A stretch of 64,000 bases of DNA from JAJFJD01 sp965228695 (lineage in GTDB: Bacteria; Pseudomonadota; Alphaproteobacteria; UBA8366): assembly GCA_965228695.1 (NCBI GenBank), contig CBDDIB010000002.1, forward strand, positions 2,356,001 through 2,420,000, read 5' to 3'. Shown here one piece after another: positions 42,559-53,400 of this stretch. Position numbers and translations under genes: made by a program. The first letter of the stretch is position 1. Each line of letters begins with the position of its first letter. A model generated the notes under the pieces. It was not told where the DNA came from. It saw nothing but the letters and a program-made list of their open reading frames with translations, and ran no database searches.

Positions 42559-43455
42559 TTACGCGACGCCGTCCAACACCTGCATCGCGCGGACGGTGAC
42601 CTCGACGGACATATCCAGAAAATCCTCCGGACTGCCGTCATAGGTCCCCGAGACGGGAACGGCTTGTCCCGGCTCGCGGGCGACGGCGATGGGCACCAGG
42701 TTTTGGCCGCCGTACGAGCCATTGGTCGGGTCGAATTCGACCCATCCCGCGCCCGGCAAATACACCTGCACCCAGGCATGGGTCGCGCCGGCGCCCATGG
42801 TCTCGCTTTCCGCGCCGTCGATCGCGGGATCATACAGATATCCGCTGACAAATCGGGCGGCGAGGCCGACGCTGCGGACGGCTTCCATCATAAAGACCGC
42901 ATAGTCGCGGCAACTGCCACTGCCGAGCTCAAGCGTTTCGGTCGGGGACTGTACGCCGGGCTCGATCCGTTCTGCATAGGTGAACTCGTCGCGAATCGCG
43001 CCGGTCACATTGACGAGAAATTGTTCGGTATCCGTGGCGCCGACGTCGGTCAGAAAGCGACGGGTCCATTCGGTGATTTCCCGCTCGGGGTCCGGGTAGT
43101 GGCGTTCGATCGTCCGTCCGAGGTCGGGCACCTCGCGCAGGGGGTAGCTGAACGGCAGCGTCTGCGCATATTCCTCGATCGGGAAATTGGCCCGGCTGAA
43201 GGGATAACGATCGATAACGATCATCGATTCGAAATACAGTTGGTCCGACGGCGCCTCGAATCGGGCAACGGCGACGGAATTGCTGAAGACGTCATGCAGC
43301 CAGTGAACTTTGGCCTGCGGCTGAATCGTCAACTCGGCGTTCAACAGGCGCAGGTCGTGGCTGTCGCGCGGCCGGAACATCAGCCGGTGCTCGCCGAAAT
43401 CAACCGGCCTGCGATACGAATAGGTCGTCTTGTGATCGACGGTAAGCCGCTGCAA
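42559..43455 (-). CDS. Transglutaminase-like cysteine protease family protein
   Basis: 298 residues with an N-terminal beta domain (VDHKTTYSYRRPVDFGEHRLMFRPR) and a transglutaminase core. The catalytic triad is Cys182 (GSGSCRDYAV), His226 (THAWVQV) and Asp242 (WVEFDPTNG). No signal peptide. It is the last gene of an operon with the ATP-grasp and alpha-E proteins, a set repeated in many bacteria and thought to make or modify a small peptide. The precise product is not known. Confidence 0.9.
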   Translation of the reverse strand: MQRLTVDHKTTYSYRRPVDFGEHRLMFRPRDSHDLRLLNAELTIQPQAKVHWLHDVFSNSVAVARFEAPSDQLYFESMIVIDRYPFSRANFPIEEYAQTLPFSYPLREVPDLGRTIERHYPDPEREITEWTRRFLTDVGATDTEQFLVNVTGAIRDEFTYAERIEPGVQSPTETLELGSGSCRDYAVFMMEAVRSVGLAARFVSGYLYDPAIDGAESETMGAGATHAWVQVYLPGAGWVEFDPTNGSYGGQNLVPIAVAREPGQAVPVSGTYDGSPEDFLDMSVEVTVRAMQVLDGVA

Positions 43456-43495
43456 AAGCGCCGCTCCGTTGCATGGCCCGTTGGACGGCGGGCGA

Positions 43496-44437
43496 TTATC
43501 CGAAATACGTTTTCCCGACCTCGTCGGAAACCTGGCCGAGCGCGATTTGCAGGTCGTCCAGGAACTTGTGAAGACCGCGCGATGTTACCCGATGGCCAAG
43601 ACCCGTTTCAAGGCAGAAAACCAACGCTTTCCGGCTCTTTTCCAGGCTGGGTTCGCGGATGCCGTCGTGGTGTTTTTCCAGGTCCCCGAGGCGATTCGAC
43701 ACGTGGTTCACACAGAGGGCCACGGCGCGGGGGAATTGCTCATCATACAACAGAAATGCCGCGATGTCCTGCGGCGTATTGGACGTCGGATATTGGCTCT
43801 TGAACGCATGATAGCCGGAAACCGACCGGAGTAGGACATCCCGTTGGACCGCGGCGAGCGCCTCGCCGTCCTCGCCGCGCAGCCGGTCGTACCCCATGTC
43901 GAGGACGCGGGTGGTTTGGTCCGCACGCTCGATATATTTGCCCAGTTGGTAGAAGCACCACGCTTCGCCGCGGAAGAAAGTTCCCTCGGCAATCCCTTCG
44001 AAGGTCTGGCAGTCGGTTCGAATATCGGCGCAGATTTGCGCGACGTTGGTCAGCCAGATGTCGCGCCGGGTGAGATTCGACAGCCGGTAGTGAAAGACGT
44101 TGAGATGTGTCCACATCTCCGTGCTGATCAAGTGCCGGATCGCGCGGCCGTTCTCGCGTGCGCCGTAGATTGCGCCGTAGATAGACGACGGATTCTGAAA
44201 ATCCCGGATATAGAAGTTCAGGACCGATTCCGCGTCCGGTTCCTCGTAAGAGTCCGAAAAGCGTTCCGTGTCGGCGTAAAGGTCCAAGACGTTTTGCCAA
44301 TTCGGTCCGGTCGTGCCGTCGCGCGCATAGGTCTCATTGATGTCGAGCAAACGCGCCAAATTCTCCGCTCGCTCCAGGTAGCGGCCCAGCCAATAGGTGT
44401 TGTTCGCGAACCGGGCGAGGAGATTCGATTTAGGCAA
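43496..44437 (-). CDS. Alpha-E domain protein (DUF403)
   Basis: 313 residues, nearly all helical, beginning LLARFANNTYWLGRYLERAENLARLLDI, the signature of the alpha-E family. It lacks obvious catalytic motifs. Members always travel with circularly permuted ATP-grasp enzymes and transglutaminases, as here: the ATP-grasp gene overlaps it by eight bases upstream and the transglutaminase starts 40 bases downstream. Its role in the proposed peptide-modifying system is uncertain. Confidence 0.9.
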   Translation of the reverse strand: MPKSNLLARFANNTYWLGRYLERAENLARLLDINETYARDGTTGPNWQNVLDLYADTERFSDSYEEPDAESVLNFYIRDFQNPSSIYGAIYGARENGRAIRHLISTEMWTHLNVFHYRLSNLTRRDIWLTNVAQICADIRTDCQTFEGIAEGTFFRGEAWCFYQLGKYIERADQTTRVLDMGYDRLRGEDGEALAAVQRDVLLRSVSGYHAFKSQYPTSNTPQDIAAFLLYDEQFPRAVALCVNHVSNRLGDLEKHHDGIREPSLEKSRKALVFCLETGLGHRVTSRGLHKFLDDLQIALGQVSDEVGKTYFG

Positions 44438-45890
44438 GGACCCAGGTGTCCTTCGAGCCGCCGCCTTGCGACGAGTTCACCACCAGCGATCCTCGCTTGA
44501 GCGCGACCCGCGTCAGGCCGCCCGGCAGCACCCATGTCGATTTTCCCGTCAGCGCAAAGGGCCGCAGATCGACATGCCGCGGCTCGAGGGCCCGTCCGAT
44601 TAGCGTCGGGGACACCGATAGTTTGATCATGGGTTGGCTGATGAAGTTTGCCGGATCGTCTTTCAGCTTACGCCGAAGCTGGCTCAGCTCGCGCTTGCTC
44701 GCGCGCGGCCCGACGACGACACCGTATCCGCCGGCTTCGCCGACCGGCTTGGTGACCAACTCGTCGAGGCGGTCGATGGTCTTGGCCAGGCCTTCCGATT
44801 CGCGGCAGATGTTCGTGTCGACGTTGTCTAGGATCGGATCTTCGTCCAGGTAGTACCGGATGATCCGTGGCATATAGGCATAGACCGCCTTGTCGTCGGC
44901 GACGCCGGTGCCGAGGGCGTTCGCCAGCGTGACGTTGCCCTTCTGATACGCGCGAAAAAGGCCGGGCACGCCGAGCAGGCTGTCCGGGTTGAAGGCCTCC
45001 GGGTCGAGGAAGTCGTCGTCGATCCGGCGGTAGATCACATGAACCGGCTCCAGACCGTCGGTGGTGCGCATGAAGACCTTATCGTTCTCCACGACGAGGT
45101 CGCGGCCTTCGACCAGCGGTGCGCCCATTTCGCGCGCCAGGAAGACATGTTCGAAATAGGCTGAATTGAACACGCCCGGCGACAGCAGGGCGATCGTGGG
45201 ATCCGAAACGCCGTCGGGCGCCACGTCGGTGAGTGTCTGCGCCAGGCGGCTGCCGTATTCGTCGACATTGGCGATGGGAATGTCGCGGGCGAGATCGGAA
45301 AAGGCCCGCATCATGAGATGCCGGTTCTCGATGACATAGGAGACACCGGACGGAATTCGGGCATTATCTTCCAGCACGCACAGCTTGCCCTTTTCGTCCC
45401 GCACGATGTCCGTGCCGCAGATATGGACGTAGGTTCCTTGCGGCGGATCGAATCCGCACATCTCCGGGCGGTAGTCGGGATTCCCCTTCACCAGGTCTTC
45501 CGGAATGATCCCGTCCTTGATGACCTGTTCCTTGTGATAGATGTCGTGCAGGAACAGGTTCAGGGCCGCGACCCGCTGTTTGACCCCGGACTCGATCTGT
45601 TCCCAGTCCTTCGGCGACAGGATTCGGGGCACGACATCGAACGGCAGGATGCGGTCAATGGCCTCGTTCTCGGTATAGACGGTGAAGGTGATGCCGAGGT
45701 TGAAGAGTTCCCGCTCGGCATCCCGCACCCGTCGGCGTAGCGTCGCGATATCCAGGGCGTTTAGCCGGTCGCGGATTGTCCGGGTGTGACCCAGGCCGCG
45801 CCGGCCGAACATCTCGCAGAAATATTCGTCGTGATCGTATTGCGCCAACAAGCCGTCATTTTGCGCCGCCGATCGCGGTTTCTTGCTCAT
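44430..45890 (-). CDS. Circularly permuted ATP-grasp type 2 protein (DUF404/DUF407)
   Basis: 486 residues. Typical motifs are YDEYF-like HDEYFCEMFG, FNLGITFTVYTENEAIDRILPFDVVPRI, VYIENR-type SYVIENRHLMMRAF, PGVFNSAYFEHVFLAREMG, and the C-terminal WVLPGGLTRVAL. The family is expected to make an amide bond with ATP, giving an acyl-phosphate intermediate. First gene of the three-gene operon with alpha-E and transglutaminase proteins. It diverges from the dioxygenase gene over 180 bases. Confidence 0.92.
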   Translation of the reverse strand: MSKKPRSAAQNDGLLAQYDHDEYFCEMFGRRGLGHTRTIRDRLNALDIATLRRRVRDAERELFNLGITFTVYTENEAIDRILPFDVVPRILSPKDWEQIESGVKQRVAALNLFLHDIYHKEQVIKDGIIPEDLVKGNPDYRPEMCGFDPPQGTYVHICGTDIVRDEKGKLCVLEDNARIPSGVSYVIENRHLMMRAFSDLARDIPIANVDEYGSRLAQTLTDVAPDGVSDPTIALLSPGVFNSAYFEHVFLAREMGAPLVEGRDLVVENDKVFMRTTDGLEPVHVIYRRIDDDFLDPEAFNPDSLLGVPGLFRAYQKGNVTLANALGTGVADDKAVYAYMPRIIRYYLDEDPILDNVDTNICRESEGLAKTIDRLDELVTKPVGEAGGYGVVVGPRASKRELSQLRRKLKDDPANFISQPMIKLSVSPTLIGRALEPRHVDLRPFALTGKSTWVLPGGLTRVALKRGSLVVNSSQGGGSKDTWVLA

Positions 45891-46070
45891 GAGGGACGGC
45901 CGATTGTCATGGGGGGCCAGCGTGAAGGGTTCGTCATTGCAGGTGTATATTATCGAAGCAGCGGGTCAGGTAAACCGAAGATTGCGAATTAGACGATGGT
46001 GGCAACCGCCCGGCCGCTTTCCCGAATGGCTGAATCCACCGCATAATAAGGAACGGAGGACTGACACGTC

Positions 46071-46925
46071 ATGAGTATGGAAATTCGCCCGCTTGGGCCG
46101 GTGCTTGGTGCGGAAGTCGTCGGGGTCGATGTCCGCCGACTTTCCACGGACGAGTTTAAGGCGATCCACCAAGCGCATCTTGATCATTGCGTCATCGTAT
46201 TGCGCGACCAGCATCTGACGCCGGCGGAGCATATCGCCTTTTCGCGCCGGTTCGGCGATCTGGATTATCAGGTGCTCGATCAATACGCGCTGCCCGAGCA
46301 TCGCGAGATCCTCGTGCTGTCGAATAAGGCGGAGGACGGCAAGCCGCTCGGCCTGCCGGACGGCGGCCGACGGTGGCACACCGACATGTCCTACAACGAG
46401 ATTCCGCCGCTGGGGTCGTTACTCTACGGGCTTGAGATTCCGCCCGAAGGCGGCGAAACCAAATTCGCCAACATGTACGCGGCCTATGACGCGCTGGACG
46501 ATGAGACGAAGCAGCGCATCGGCGGATTGCACGCGGTGCATGATTACATCCATCACTACAAGGACGCGGATGCGAAAAGCGGCGGCAAGCGCGCCAAGAT
46601 GACCGACGAACAGATGGCGAGTTTGAAACCCGCTGTCCATCCGGTCGTGCGCACACACCCGGAGACCCGGCGGAAGGCGCTCTACATCGACCAGGGTCAT
46701 ACGATCGCGATCGAGGGCATGGCCGATGCCGACGCGCATGTGCTGATTACGACGCTCTACGAGCACGCGATCCAGCCGCAATTCACCTACACCCATACCT
46801 GGCGGCAATTCGACGTGGTGTTTTGGGATAACCGTTGCGTGCTGCATCAGGCGCAGCCCTACGATCAGACGAAATACATCCGCCACATGCACCGGACCAC
46901 GGTGCGCGGCACGCGCCCGGTTTAA
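46071..46925 (+). CDS. TauD/TfdA family 2-oxoglutarate-dependent dioxygenase
   Basis: 284 residues of the Fe(II)/2-oxoglutarate dioxygenase fold. Iron ligands are His103 and Asp105 (WHTDMSY) and His259 (NRCVLHQAQPYD); Arg275 in HRTTVRG should bind 2-oxoglutarate. The start ATG follows GGAGGA by ten bases; a second ATG is two codons later. Relatives oxidise taurine, 2,4-D-like ethers or other small acids. It faces the cysteine hydrolase gene convergently (8 bases). Confidence 0.9.
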   Translation: MSMEIRPLGPVLGAEVVGVDVRRLSTDEFKAIHQAHLDHCVIVLRDQHLTPAEHIAFSRRFGDLDYQVLDQYALPEHREILVLSNKAEDGKPLGLPDGGRRWHTDMSYNEIPPLGSLLYGLEIPPEGGETKFANMYAAYDALDDETKQRIGGLHAVHDYIHHYKDADAKSGGKRAKMTDEQMASLKPAVHPVVRTHPETRRKALYIDQGHTIAIEGMADADAHVLITTLYEHAIQPQFTYTHTWRQFDVVFWDNRCVLHQAQPYDQTKYIRHMHRTTVRGTRPV

Positions 46926-46933
46926 GAGAGTAG

Positions 46934-47614
46934 TCAGGCCTCGGTATCGTTCCGCCGCAGATAATTAAGCACGTTGTCGAGCGGTTCGACGTCGCCGAAT
47001 TTCGCGTCGATGTCGAACAGGTTCCACTCGACGACGCCGGGCACGCGGTCGCCGACGCATTCACGCACGACGATCGGCCGGAATCCCTCGGCGATCGCAT
47101 CCTCGACCGTGTGACGCACGCAGCCGGCCATGGTGACGCCGGTGACGATGACCGTGTCGACATTCTGCGACCGCAAGTACCCGGCGAGATAGGTGCCGTG
47201 AAAGGCGGAGGCGCGTTTCTTCACGATCACCTGTTCGGTCGGCAGCGGCGCGATCCGGTCATCGATCTCGCAAGCCTCGCTGCCTTCGGTCAGGACCTCG
47301 ACCGGTATCTTCAAATGCCAGAGACCAGTGTCGCTGTTCGGGCCATCCGGGCTGCGGTAGGCGGTGGTCGTATAGATGATCGGGATGCCCTTTGCGCGCG
47401 ACGCGTCGAGCAGCGCCTGCACACCAGGAATGATCGTATCCATGCCGTCGCAAGTGAAAGGGTTGTCCGGCCGCGTCCAGGCGTTGGCCAGGTCGATGTT
47501 GATCAACGCCGGCCGCTTGCCGTAGCCGATCCGCCGCATGAAGCCGCGGTTCTGGTAGATCCCCGTGTCATGGTCGAAAATTTTGGCAAGCGCGTCTTTG
47601 ATCTCGTCCGCCAT
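46934..47614 (-). CDS. Isochorismatase-family cysteine hydrolase (N-carbamoylsarcosine-amidase-like)
   Basis: 226 residues. The catalytic triad is Asp41 (INIDLANAWT), Lys132 (IVKKRASAFHG) and Cys165 (TMAGCVRHT), in the spacing of N-carbamoylsarcosine amidohydrolase. The stretch KRPALINIDLANAWTRPD is also closer to that enzyme than to isochorismatase. Likely hydrolyses a carbamoyl or amide compound in the cytosol. Neighbours suggest a catabolic cluster, but none fixes the substrate. Confidence 0.87.
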   Translation of the reverse strand: MADEIKDALAKIFDHDTGIYQNRGFMRRIGYGKRPALINIDLANAWTRPDNPFTCDGMDTIIPGVQALLDASRAKGIPIIYTTTAYRSPDGPNSDTGLWHLKIPVEVLTEGSEACEIDDRIAPLPTEQVIVKKRASAFHGTYLAGYLRSQNVDTVIVTGVTMAGCVRHTVEDAIAEGFRPIVVRECVGDRVPGVVEWNLFDIDAKFGDVEPLDNVLNYLRRNDTEA

Positions 47615-47765
47615 GGCGTGGCCTCCGCTGCGATCCGGTTTCCGGCGATTTTAGCGCATCTTTCGGCGGCGTGCTGCAAGTCTCCAATTTGCCGCCTTTC
47701 GGCGTCCTGGCCTATAAGAAATGATCGAATTCAAGACGGCCAGAGATGGATCAAGGAGAGGCAGC

Positions 47766-49175
47766 ATGTCGGAAACCCGCATCTTGGCGGACTGGGTATC
47801 GGGACTGCAGTACGAGGATATTCCCGAGGATGTGCGCGAGCATGCGCGACGGTTCATTCTCGACAACTTCGGGTGCCAGATTGCCGGCGCGACGTTGCCG
47901 TGGAGCAGGACCTACTACGACATGATGACGGCGACCCGCAGCGGCAGTCATTCGACCGTCGCCTTCTATGGCGACCGGATGGCGCCGGACGACGCCGCCT
48001 TTCTGAACAGTACCTTCAACCACGCCAACGAAACCGACGACACGCATCTGAAAAGCCCGACCCATCCCGGCGGGATCGCGGTGCCGGCGGCCCTGGCGCT
48101 GAGCGAATTCGCGGGCGCCACCGGGGAGCAACTGCTGGTCGCCGTCGTTGCGGCGTATGAGATTCAAATTCGCCTGTCCTGGGCCTGCTCGCCCTTCCTG
48201 ATCTATCGCGGCCATCATCCGCCCGTCGGCGTCGGCCCCTTCGGCGCGGCCGCGGCGGGCGCAGTCCTACTCAATTTCGATTCCGACACCACGGTCAACG
48301 CGTTTGCGATTGCGGGCAGCCACTCGGCGGGCCTGATCGAATACACGAAGACCGGCGGCAGCGTGAAACGCATTCACAGCGCTATCCCGACGCAGGCCGG
48401 TGTGCGCGCGGCACTGTTCGCGCAATCGGGGATCACGGGGCCGCACTCGATCATCGAGGGGGAGAAGGGCTTCTGTAAGGTCTTCGCGGGCGAGTACGAC
48501 CTGTCGCGGCTCACGGACGGTCTGGGTTCGCACTATCATCTGCTCGACAACGGCTTAAAGCCGTATAGCTGCTGCCATCTGATCCATGCCGCCTTCGACG
48601 CCTTGGACGATGCGCGCGACGAAACGCCGTTGACGCCGGAGAATGTGAAATCGATCACGGTCGCGACCAACAGCGAACCGATCCTCAGCCATATCGGGTC
48701 GATCACCGAGCCAACCGATATCCTCGGTGCGCAATTCAGTCTGCCCTTCAGCATGGCGATGCGTTTGCATCACGGCGGGCGCGGCGTGAAGGGCGGCAAT
48801 GGTTTCTGGGACTATGTCGATGTGGATTGTGAAGATCCGGCCTTGGTCGAAACCGCCCGTAAGGTGAAGGTGATCGTTGCCCAGAACGATAAATGGGAAC
48901 GTGTCGACGAAGGCGCCGGGTTGGAGATCGAAACGACGGACGGCCGGAAGATCGAGGCCTGTGTGCCCTTCTCGAAGGGTCTGCCGGAGAATCCGCTATC
49001 GCCGGCCGAAGTGGAGGAGAAGTTCCGTTATCTGGTCGATCCCGTGATGCCCGCGGGCGCGCCCGATGCCGTGGTGCAGGCCGTGGCGGGTCTCGAATCG
49101 ATCACGGAAATCGACGATCTGGTTCGGCTGTTGGTGGTGCCGCAAACGCCGGACGCCCGCGCCGCCGCGGAATAG
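47766..49175 (+). CDS. MmgE/PrpD family protein
   Basis: 469 residues with the two-part PrpD arrangement: a helical domain with EHARRFILDNFGCQIAGA and FLNSTFNHANETDDTH, AFAIAGSHSAGL, and a C-terminal domain with KPYSCCHLIHAAFDAL and VKSITVATNSEP. Known members are 2-methylcitrate dehydratase and related dehydratases; no prpB or prpC is nearby, so that exact role is unlikely. AAGGAGAGG at 47752-47760 supports ATG 47766 over the earlier in-frame start. Confidence 0.9.
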   Translation: MSETRILADWVSGLQYEDIPEDVREHARRFILDNFGCQIAGATLPWSRTYYDMMTATRSGSHSTVAFYGDRMAPDDAAFLNSTFNHANETDDTHLKSPTHPGGIAVPAALALSEFAGATGEQLLVAVVAAYEIQIRLSWACSPFLIYRGHHPPVGVGPFGAAAAGAVLLNFDSDTTVNAFAIAGSHSAGLIEYTKTGGSVKRIHSAIPTQAGVRAALFAQSGITGPHSIIEGEKGFCKVFAGEYDLSRLTDGLGSHYHLLDNGLKPYSCCHLIHAAFDALDDARDETPLTPENVKSITVATNSEPILSHIGSITEPTDILGAQFSLPFSMAMRLHHGGRGVKGGNGFWDYVDVDCEDPALVETARKVKVIVAQNDKWERVDEGAGLEIETTDGRKIEACVPFSKGLPENPLSPAEVEEKFRYLVDPVMPAGAPDAVVQAVAGLESITEIDDLVRLLVVPQTPDARAAAE

Positions 49176-49178
49176 CCG

Positions 49179-50390
49179 CTAGCGTTTCACCGTTTCATCG
49201 AGCAGCCGCCGGTACAGGTCGAGCGTTTGCTCGACGATGATAGGCTCGGCGAAATCCTGTTCGACCACGCGCCGTGCATTCGCGCCGAGGCGGCTGCGCA
49301 GGTCCGGGTCCGTCGCCAAGCGTTGAAGCGCGTCGGCGAGCGGTTCCACCGTTCGAACCGGCACCAGGAGGCCGGTTTCCTCGTGACGGCATATTTCCCG
49401 GCAACCCGGAACGTCCGTCGCGACCATGGGTAGTCCGGACGCCGCGGCTTCCAACAGCGCTTTCGGCAGACCCTCGCGATAGGACGGCAGGACCGCAATG
49501 CTGGCGCGGGCGTATTCGCCGGCGACGTCGTCCGATGGTCCCACGACCTCCACCGCGCCCTCCGCGGCCCATCGCATGAGGATTTCCTCGGAGATCGACG
49601 CCGGGTTATCGTCGGTCGGCCCGACAAGCCGAACACGGATCGCAACGCCTCTATCCTTAAGCATCCGTGCGGCCTCGACCAGTTCGACGATGCCTTTGTC
49701 ATGCAGCATCCGGGACGCGCAAACCACGATCGGCGGTCCGTCCGCCGGTGTGCCGGGTGTGTACTCGTCGATGTCGACGCCGGAGCCGCGAATGAGCACG
49801 AGGCGGTCGCGGCGGACCTTGGCGGCATCGGTCAGCAGCTTCATGTCATCCGGATTTTGCAGGATCATGCGGCTGTTGCGCCGGTTCAGGATCACGCGGA
49901 ACAGAAGCTGGATCACGCTTCGCAGTGCACGCGCCGTCGGCGAGTTCGCGATAAACAGGAACCCCATGCCGCCCAGCGCATTCACGACGGCGGGGACGCC
50001 GGTGATCCAGGCGGCGATCGATCCGTATAGCACCGGCTTGAGCGCCACGTGATGGACCAAGTCTGGCCGTTCGCGGCGATATAGCTTGATCAGGTCGCCT
50101 AGTGTCCGCAGATCGTGAACCGGATTGCGGCTGCTCCGCGTCAACCGGATCGGCGCGACGCGGAGCCCGGCGGCGCGTATGCGATCGGCATCGTCTCGGA
50201 CGCGCGCCGCGATCATCACGTCGGCGCCTGCGTCGCGGAGGGCGCGGCCGATCGGCAGCCGGTGGAGCAGGAACGCCCAGTCCTCGGTGACGACCATCAG
50301 GACTTTCTTTCCGGCGAGGCTCGCGGTCTCCGTCACCGGTCGCCTCGACGGATCGGGGCTGGGCGCGGACGGGGAAAGCGAGATTGGCAC
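49179..50390 (-). CDS. Glycosyltransferase family 4
   Basis: 403 residues with the GT-B fold: N-terminal LMVVTEDWAFLLHRLPIGRALRDAG, hinge IRGSGVDIDEYTPG, and donor-binding SYREGLPKALLEAAASGLPMVATDVPGCREI. Closest in pattern to GT4 enzymes that add sugars to surface polysaccharide or undecaprenyl-linked acceptors. The first 20 residues are low-complexity Ser/Pro and may not be the true start. It is isolated from other glycan genes; convergent with the PrpD-family gene by three bases. Confidence 0.88.
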   Translation of the reverse strand: MPISLSPSAPSPDPSRRPVTETASLAGKKVLMVVTEDWAFLLHRLPIGRALRDAGADVMIAARVRDDADRIRAAGLRVAPIRLTRSSRNPVHDLRTLGDLIKLYRRERPDLVHHVALKPVLYGSIAAWITGVPAVVNALGGMGFLFIANSPTARALRSVIQLLFRVILNRRNSRMILQNPDDMKLLTDAAKVRRDRLVLIRGSGVDIDEYTPGTPADGPPIVVCASRMLHDKGIVELVEAARMLKDRGVAIRVRLVGPTDDNPASISEEILMRWAAEGAVEVVGPSDDVAGEYARASIAVLPSYREGLPKALLEAAASGLPMVATDVPGCREICRHEETGLLVPVRTVEPLADALQRLATDPDLRSRLGANARRVVEQDFAEPIIVEQTLDLYRRLLDETVKR

Positions 50391-50491
50391 ACGTAGCGCA
50401 TAGCGCCCTCTATATACCGTAGTTCGATATTTGTCGCCGGGCGATGCGCGCGTATGATCACAGCGCGGACAAGCGACCGAATGATGTATCG

Positions 50492-53400
50492 ATGATCTTT
50501 AAGGACCCGCTTCCCAAGCCCAACGCGCTGCGCACTGCGGTTCGCGCATCGATCCGGCACGACGAGGAAAAATGTGTCGACGGTCTTCTCGATCAGTTAC
50601 CGCTGATCACGGCGAGCCGCGAGCGGATCGGCCGCACGGCGACCGCGCTGGTCGAAGCGGTGCGGGCGATGCAACCGGGTCAGGATGGGCTGGACGCGTT
50701 TCTCCATGAATACGAACTGTCGAGCCGGGAAGGCGTGGTCTTGATGTGCCTCGCCGAGGCGCTGTTGCGGATTCCGGATGCCGACACGCGGGACCGGCTT
50801 ATCCGCGACAAGATCGGCGATGCGGATTGGGAAGGCCATCTCGGACGATCGGAGTCGCTCTTTGTCAATGCCTCGACCTGGGCGTTGATGCTGACCGGGC
50901 GATTGGTGCGGCTGGATACCGACGACCGCGATCTGCCGGGGTTTATCGGCCGGCTGGCGGCACGCAGCGGGGAACCCGTGGTCCGCGAAGCGCTGGTGCA
51001 GGCGATGCGGATCATGGGCCGCCAATTCGTCATGGGCCGCACGATCGCCGAAGCGCTGGAAAGGGCCGTGCCGGAGGAAGAGGCCGGCTATCGCCACTCC
51101 TTCGACATGCTGGGGGAGTCCGCCCGGACGACACCCGACGCGATCCGGTATTTCGAGGCCTACGCGGCGGCGATCGAGGCGATCGGCGCGGCGGCGGCGG
51201 GACAGGGGCCGGTCGAGGGGCCGGGCATCTCGGTAAAGCTGTCGGCGCTGCATCCGCGATTCGAGTTCGCACAGCGCGACCGGGTCATGGGCGAATTGGT
51301 GCCGCGGTTGCAGGAACTCGCCCGAATGGCGAAACGCGCCGACATCGGCTTGACCGTCGATGCGGAAGAAGCGGATCGCCTCGATCTCTCGCTCGATGTT
51401 ATCGCGGCGCTGTCCGCGGACCCCGCGTTGCAAGGGTGGGATGGGCTCGGTCTCGCCGTGCAGGCCTATCAAAAACGCGCGGTGCCGGTCCTCGACTGGC
51501 TCGCCGACCTGGCGAAGTCGCATCGCCGGCGCCTGATGGTGCGTCTCGTGAAGGGCGCGTATTGGGACACCGAAATCAAGCATTGCCAGGAGGCGGGACT
51601 GGACGATTATCCGGTGTTTACCCGGAAGAGCGCGACGGACGTGTCCTATCTCGCATGCGTGGGCGTCCTGGCGCGAGACCGCACCGCCTTCTTCCCGCAA
51701 TTCGCGACGCATAACGCCAATTCGGTTGCCGCGGTCCTGGAGGTCATGGGCAAGCGAACCGATTATGAGTTCCAGCGGCTCTATGGCATGGGCGAAGAAC
51801 TCTATGCGCAGCTCGTCGGCCCCGACGCGATGGACAAGCCTTGCCGCATTTATGCGCCGGTCGGCGGGCATGAGGACTTGTTGGCGTATCTCGTGCGGCG
51901 GTTGCTGGAAAACGGCGCGAACACGTCCTTCGTCAATCGTATCGTCGACGAGAAACTGCCGGTCGAGGAAATCGTCGCGGACCCGGTCGATGTCACACAT
52001 CGGCTCGAGACGCATCGTCATCCCGGTATTCCATTGCCGGGGGATTTGTATGGATCCGAACGAGCCAACTCGAAGGGCTGCGATCTTGCCGATCCGCAGG
52101 AACTGTCGGCGCTACGTGCGGCCCTGATTCCGTTTGCCGATACGCGATGGGCGGCGTGGCCTTTGACGGGTGAAACGTCGAGGTCGCCCGAAGAGGACGG
52201 TGCCGAACGGTTTGAGCCGGCGGATCACCGAAACATCGTGGGCCGCGTGACGGACGCCACCGCTGACGATATCGATGCGGCTTTCGTAGCTGCATCTGCG
52301 GCGTTTCCGATTTGGTCGGCAACGGCGGCGGGTGAACGGGCGGGCATGCTCGACCGTGCGGCCGAGTTGTTCGAATCGCACCGGCCGGAGTTGATGGCCC
52401 TGTGCATCCGAGAGGCGGGCAAGACGCTGCCCGATGCGGTATCCGAAATCCGCGAGGCGGTCGACTTCCTGCGCTACTACGCGGAGCGGGCCCGCGCCGA
52501 TTTTTCAGCACCGGAAGTCCTTCCCGGGCCGACCGGCGAGCACAATGCGATTTCGTTGCACGGCCGCGGCGCCTTCGTCTGCATTTCGCCCTGGAATTTT
52601 CCCATGGCGATCTTTACCGGCCAGGTCGCCGCGGCGCTGGCGGCGGGCAATTGCGTGCTGGCGAAGCCGGCGGAACAGACGCCGTTGATCGCCTTCCGGG
52701 TCGTGCAGCTTTTGCACGAATCGGGAATTCCCGACCATGTGTTGCACTATCTGCCCGGCGATGGACCGAATGTCGGTGCGCCGCTTATCGCGGACCCGCG
52801 TGTCGCCGGTGTTGCGTTCACCGGATCGGGCGAGGTCGCGCAGTCGATCAATCGGACTTTGGCGGCGAAGGATGGGCCGATCGTGCCGCTAATCGCGGAG
52901 ACCGGCGGCCAGAACGCGATGATCGTCGATTCCTCCGCACTGCCCGAACAGGTGGTCGGTGATGTCCTCACCTCGGCATTCCAAAGCGCTGGGCAACGGT
53001 GTTCCGCGCTGCGGGTTTTGTATCTGCAGGACGATATCGCCGACCGGGTAATCGAGATGCTGACCGGGGCGATGGACGAACTCCGGATCGGCAATCCGGC
53101 CTTGCTGGCGACGGATGTCGGCCCCGTCATCGACCCGGACGCCAAGACGCAGTTAAACGCCCATGTGGCGCGCTTGACCGAGGAATCGCGGCTCATCCAT
53201 CAAGTCGAGTTACCGGCCGAAGCCAGCCCCGGTTGTTTCGTCGCGCCCGCGGCGTTCGAAATCGACGGTATCGGGTATCTGGAGCGGGAGGTGTTCGGGC
53301 CGATTCTGCATGTCGTCCGCTACGACGCCGACCGGCTGGATGCGGTCCTCGATGACATCAATGCCACCGGTTACGGACTGACGGTCAGCGTACACACGCG

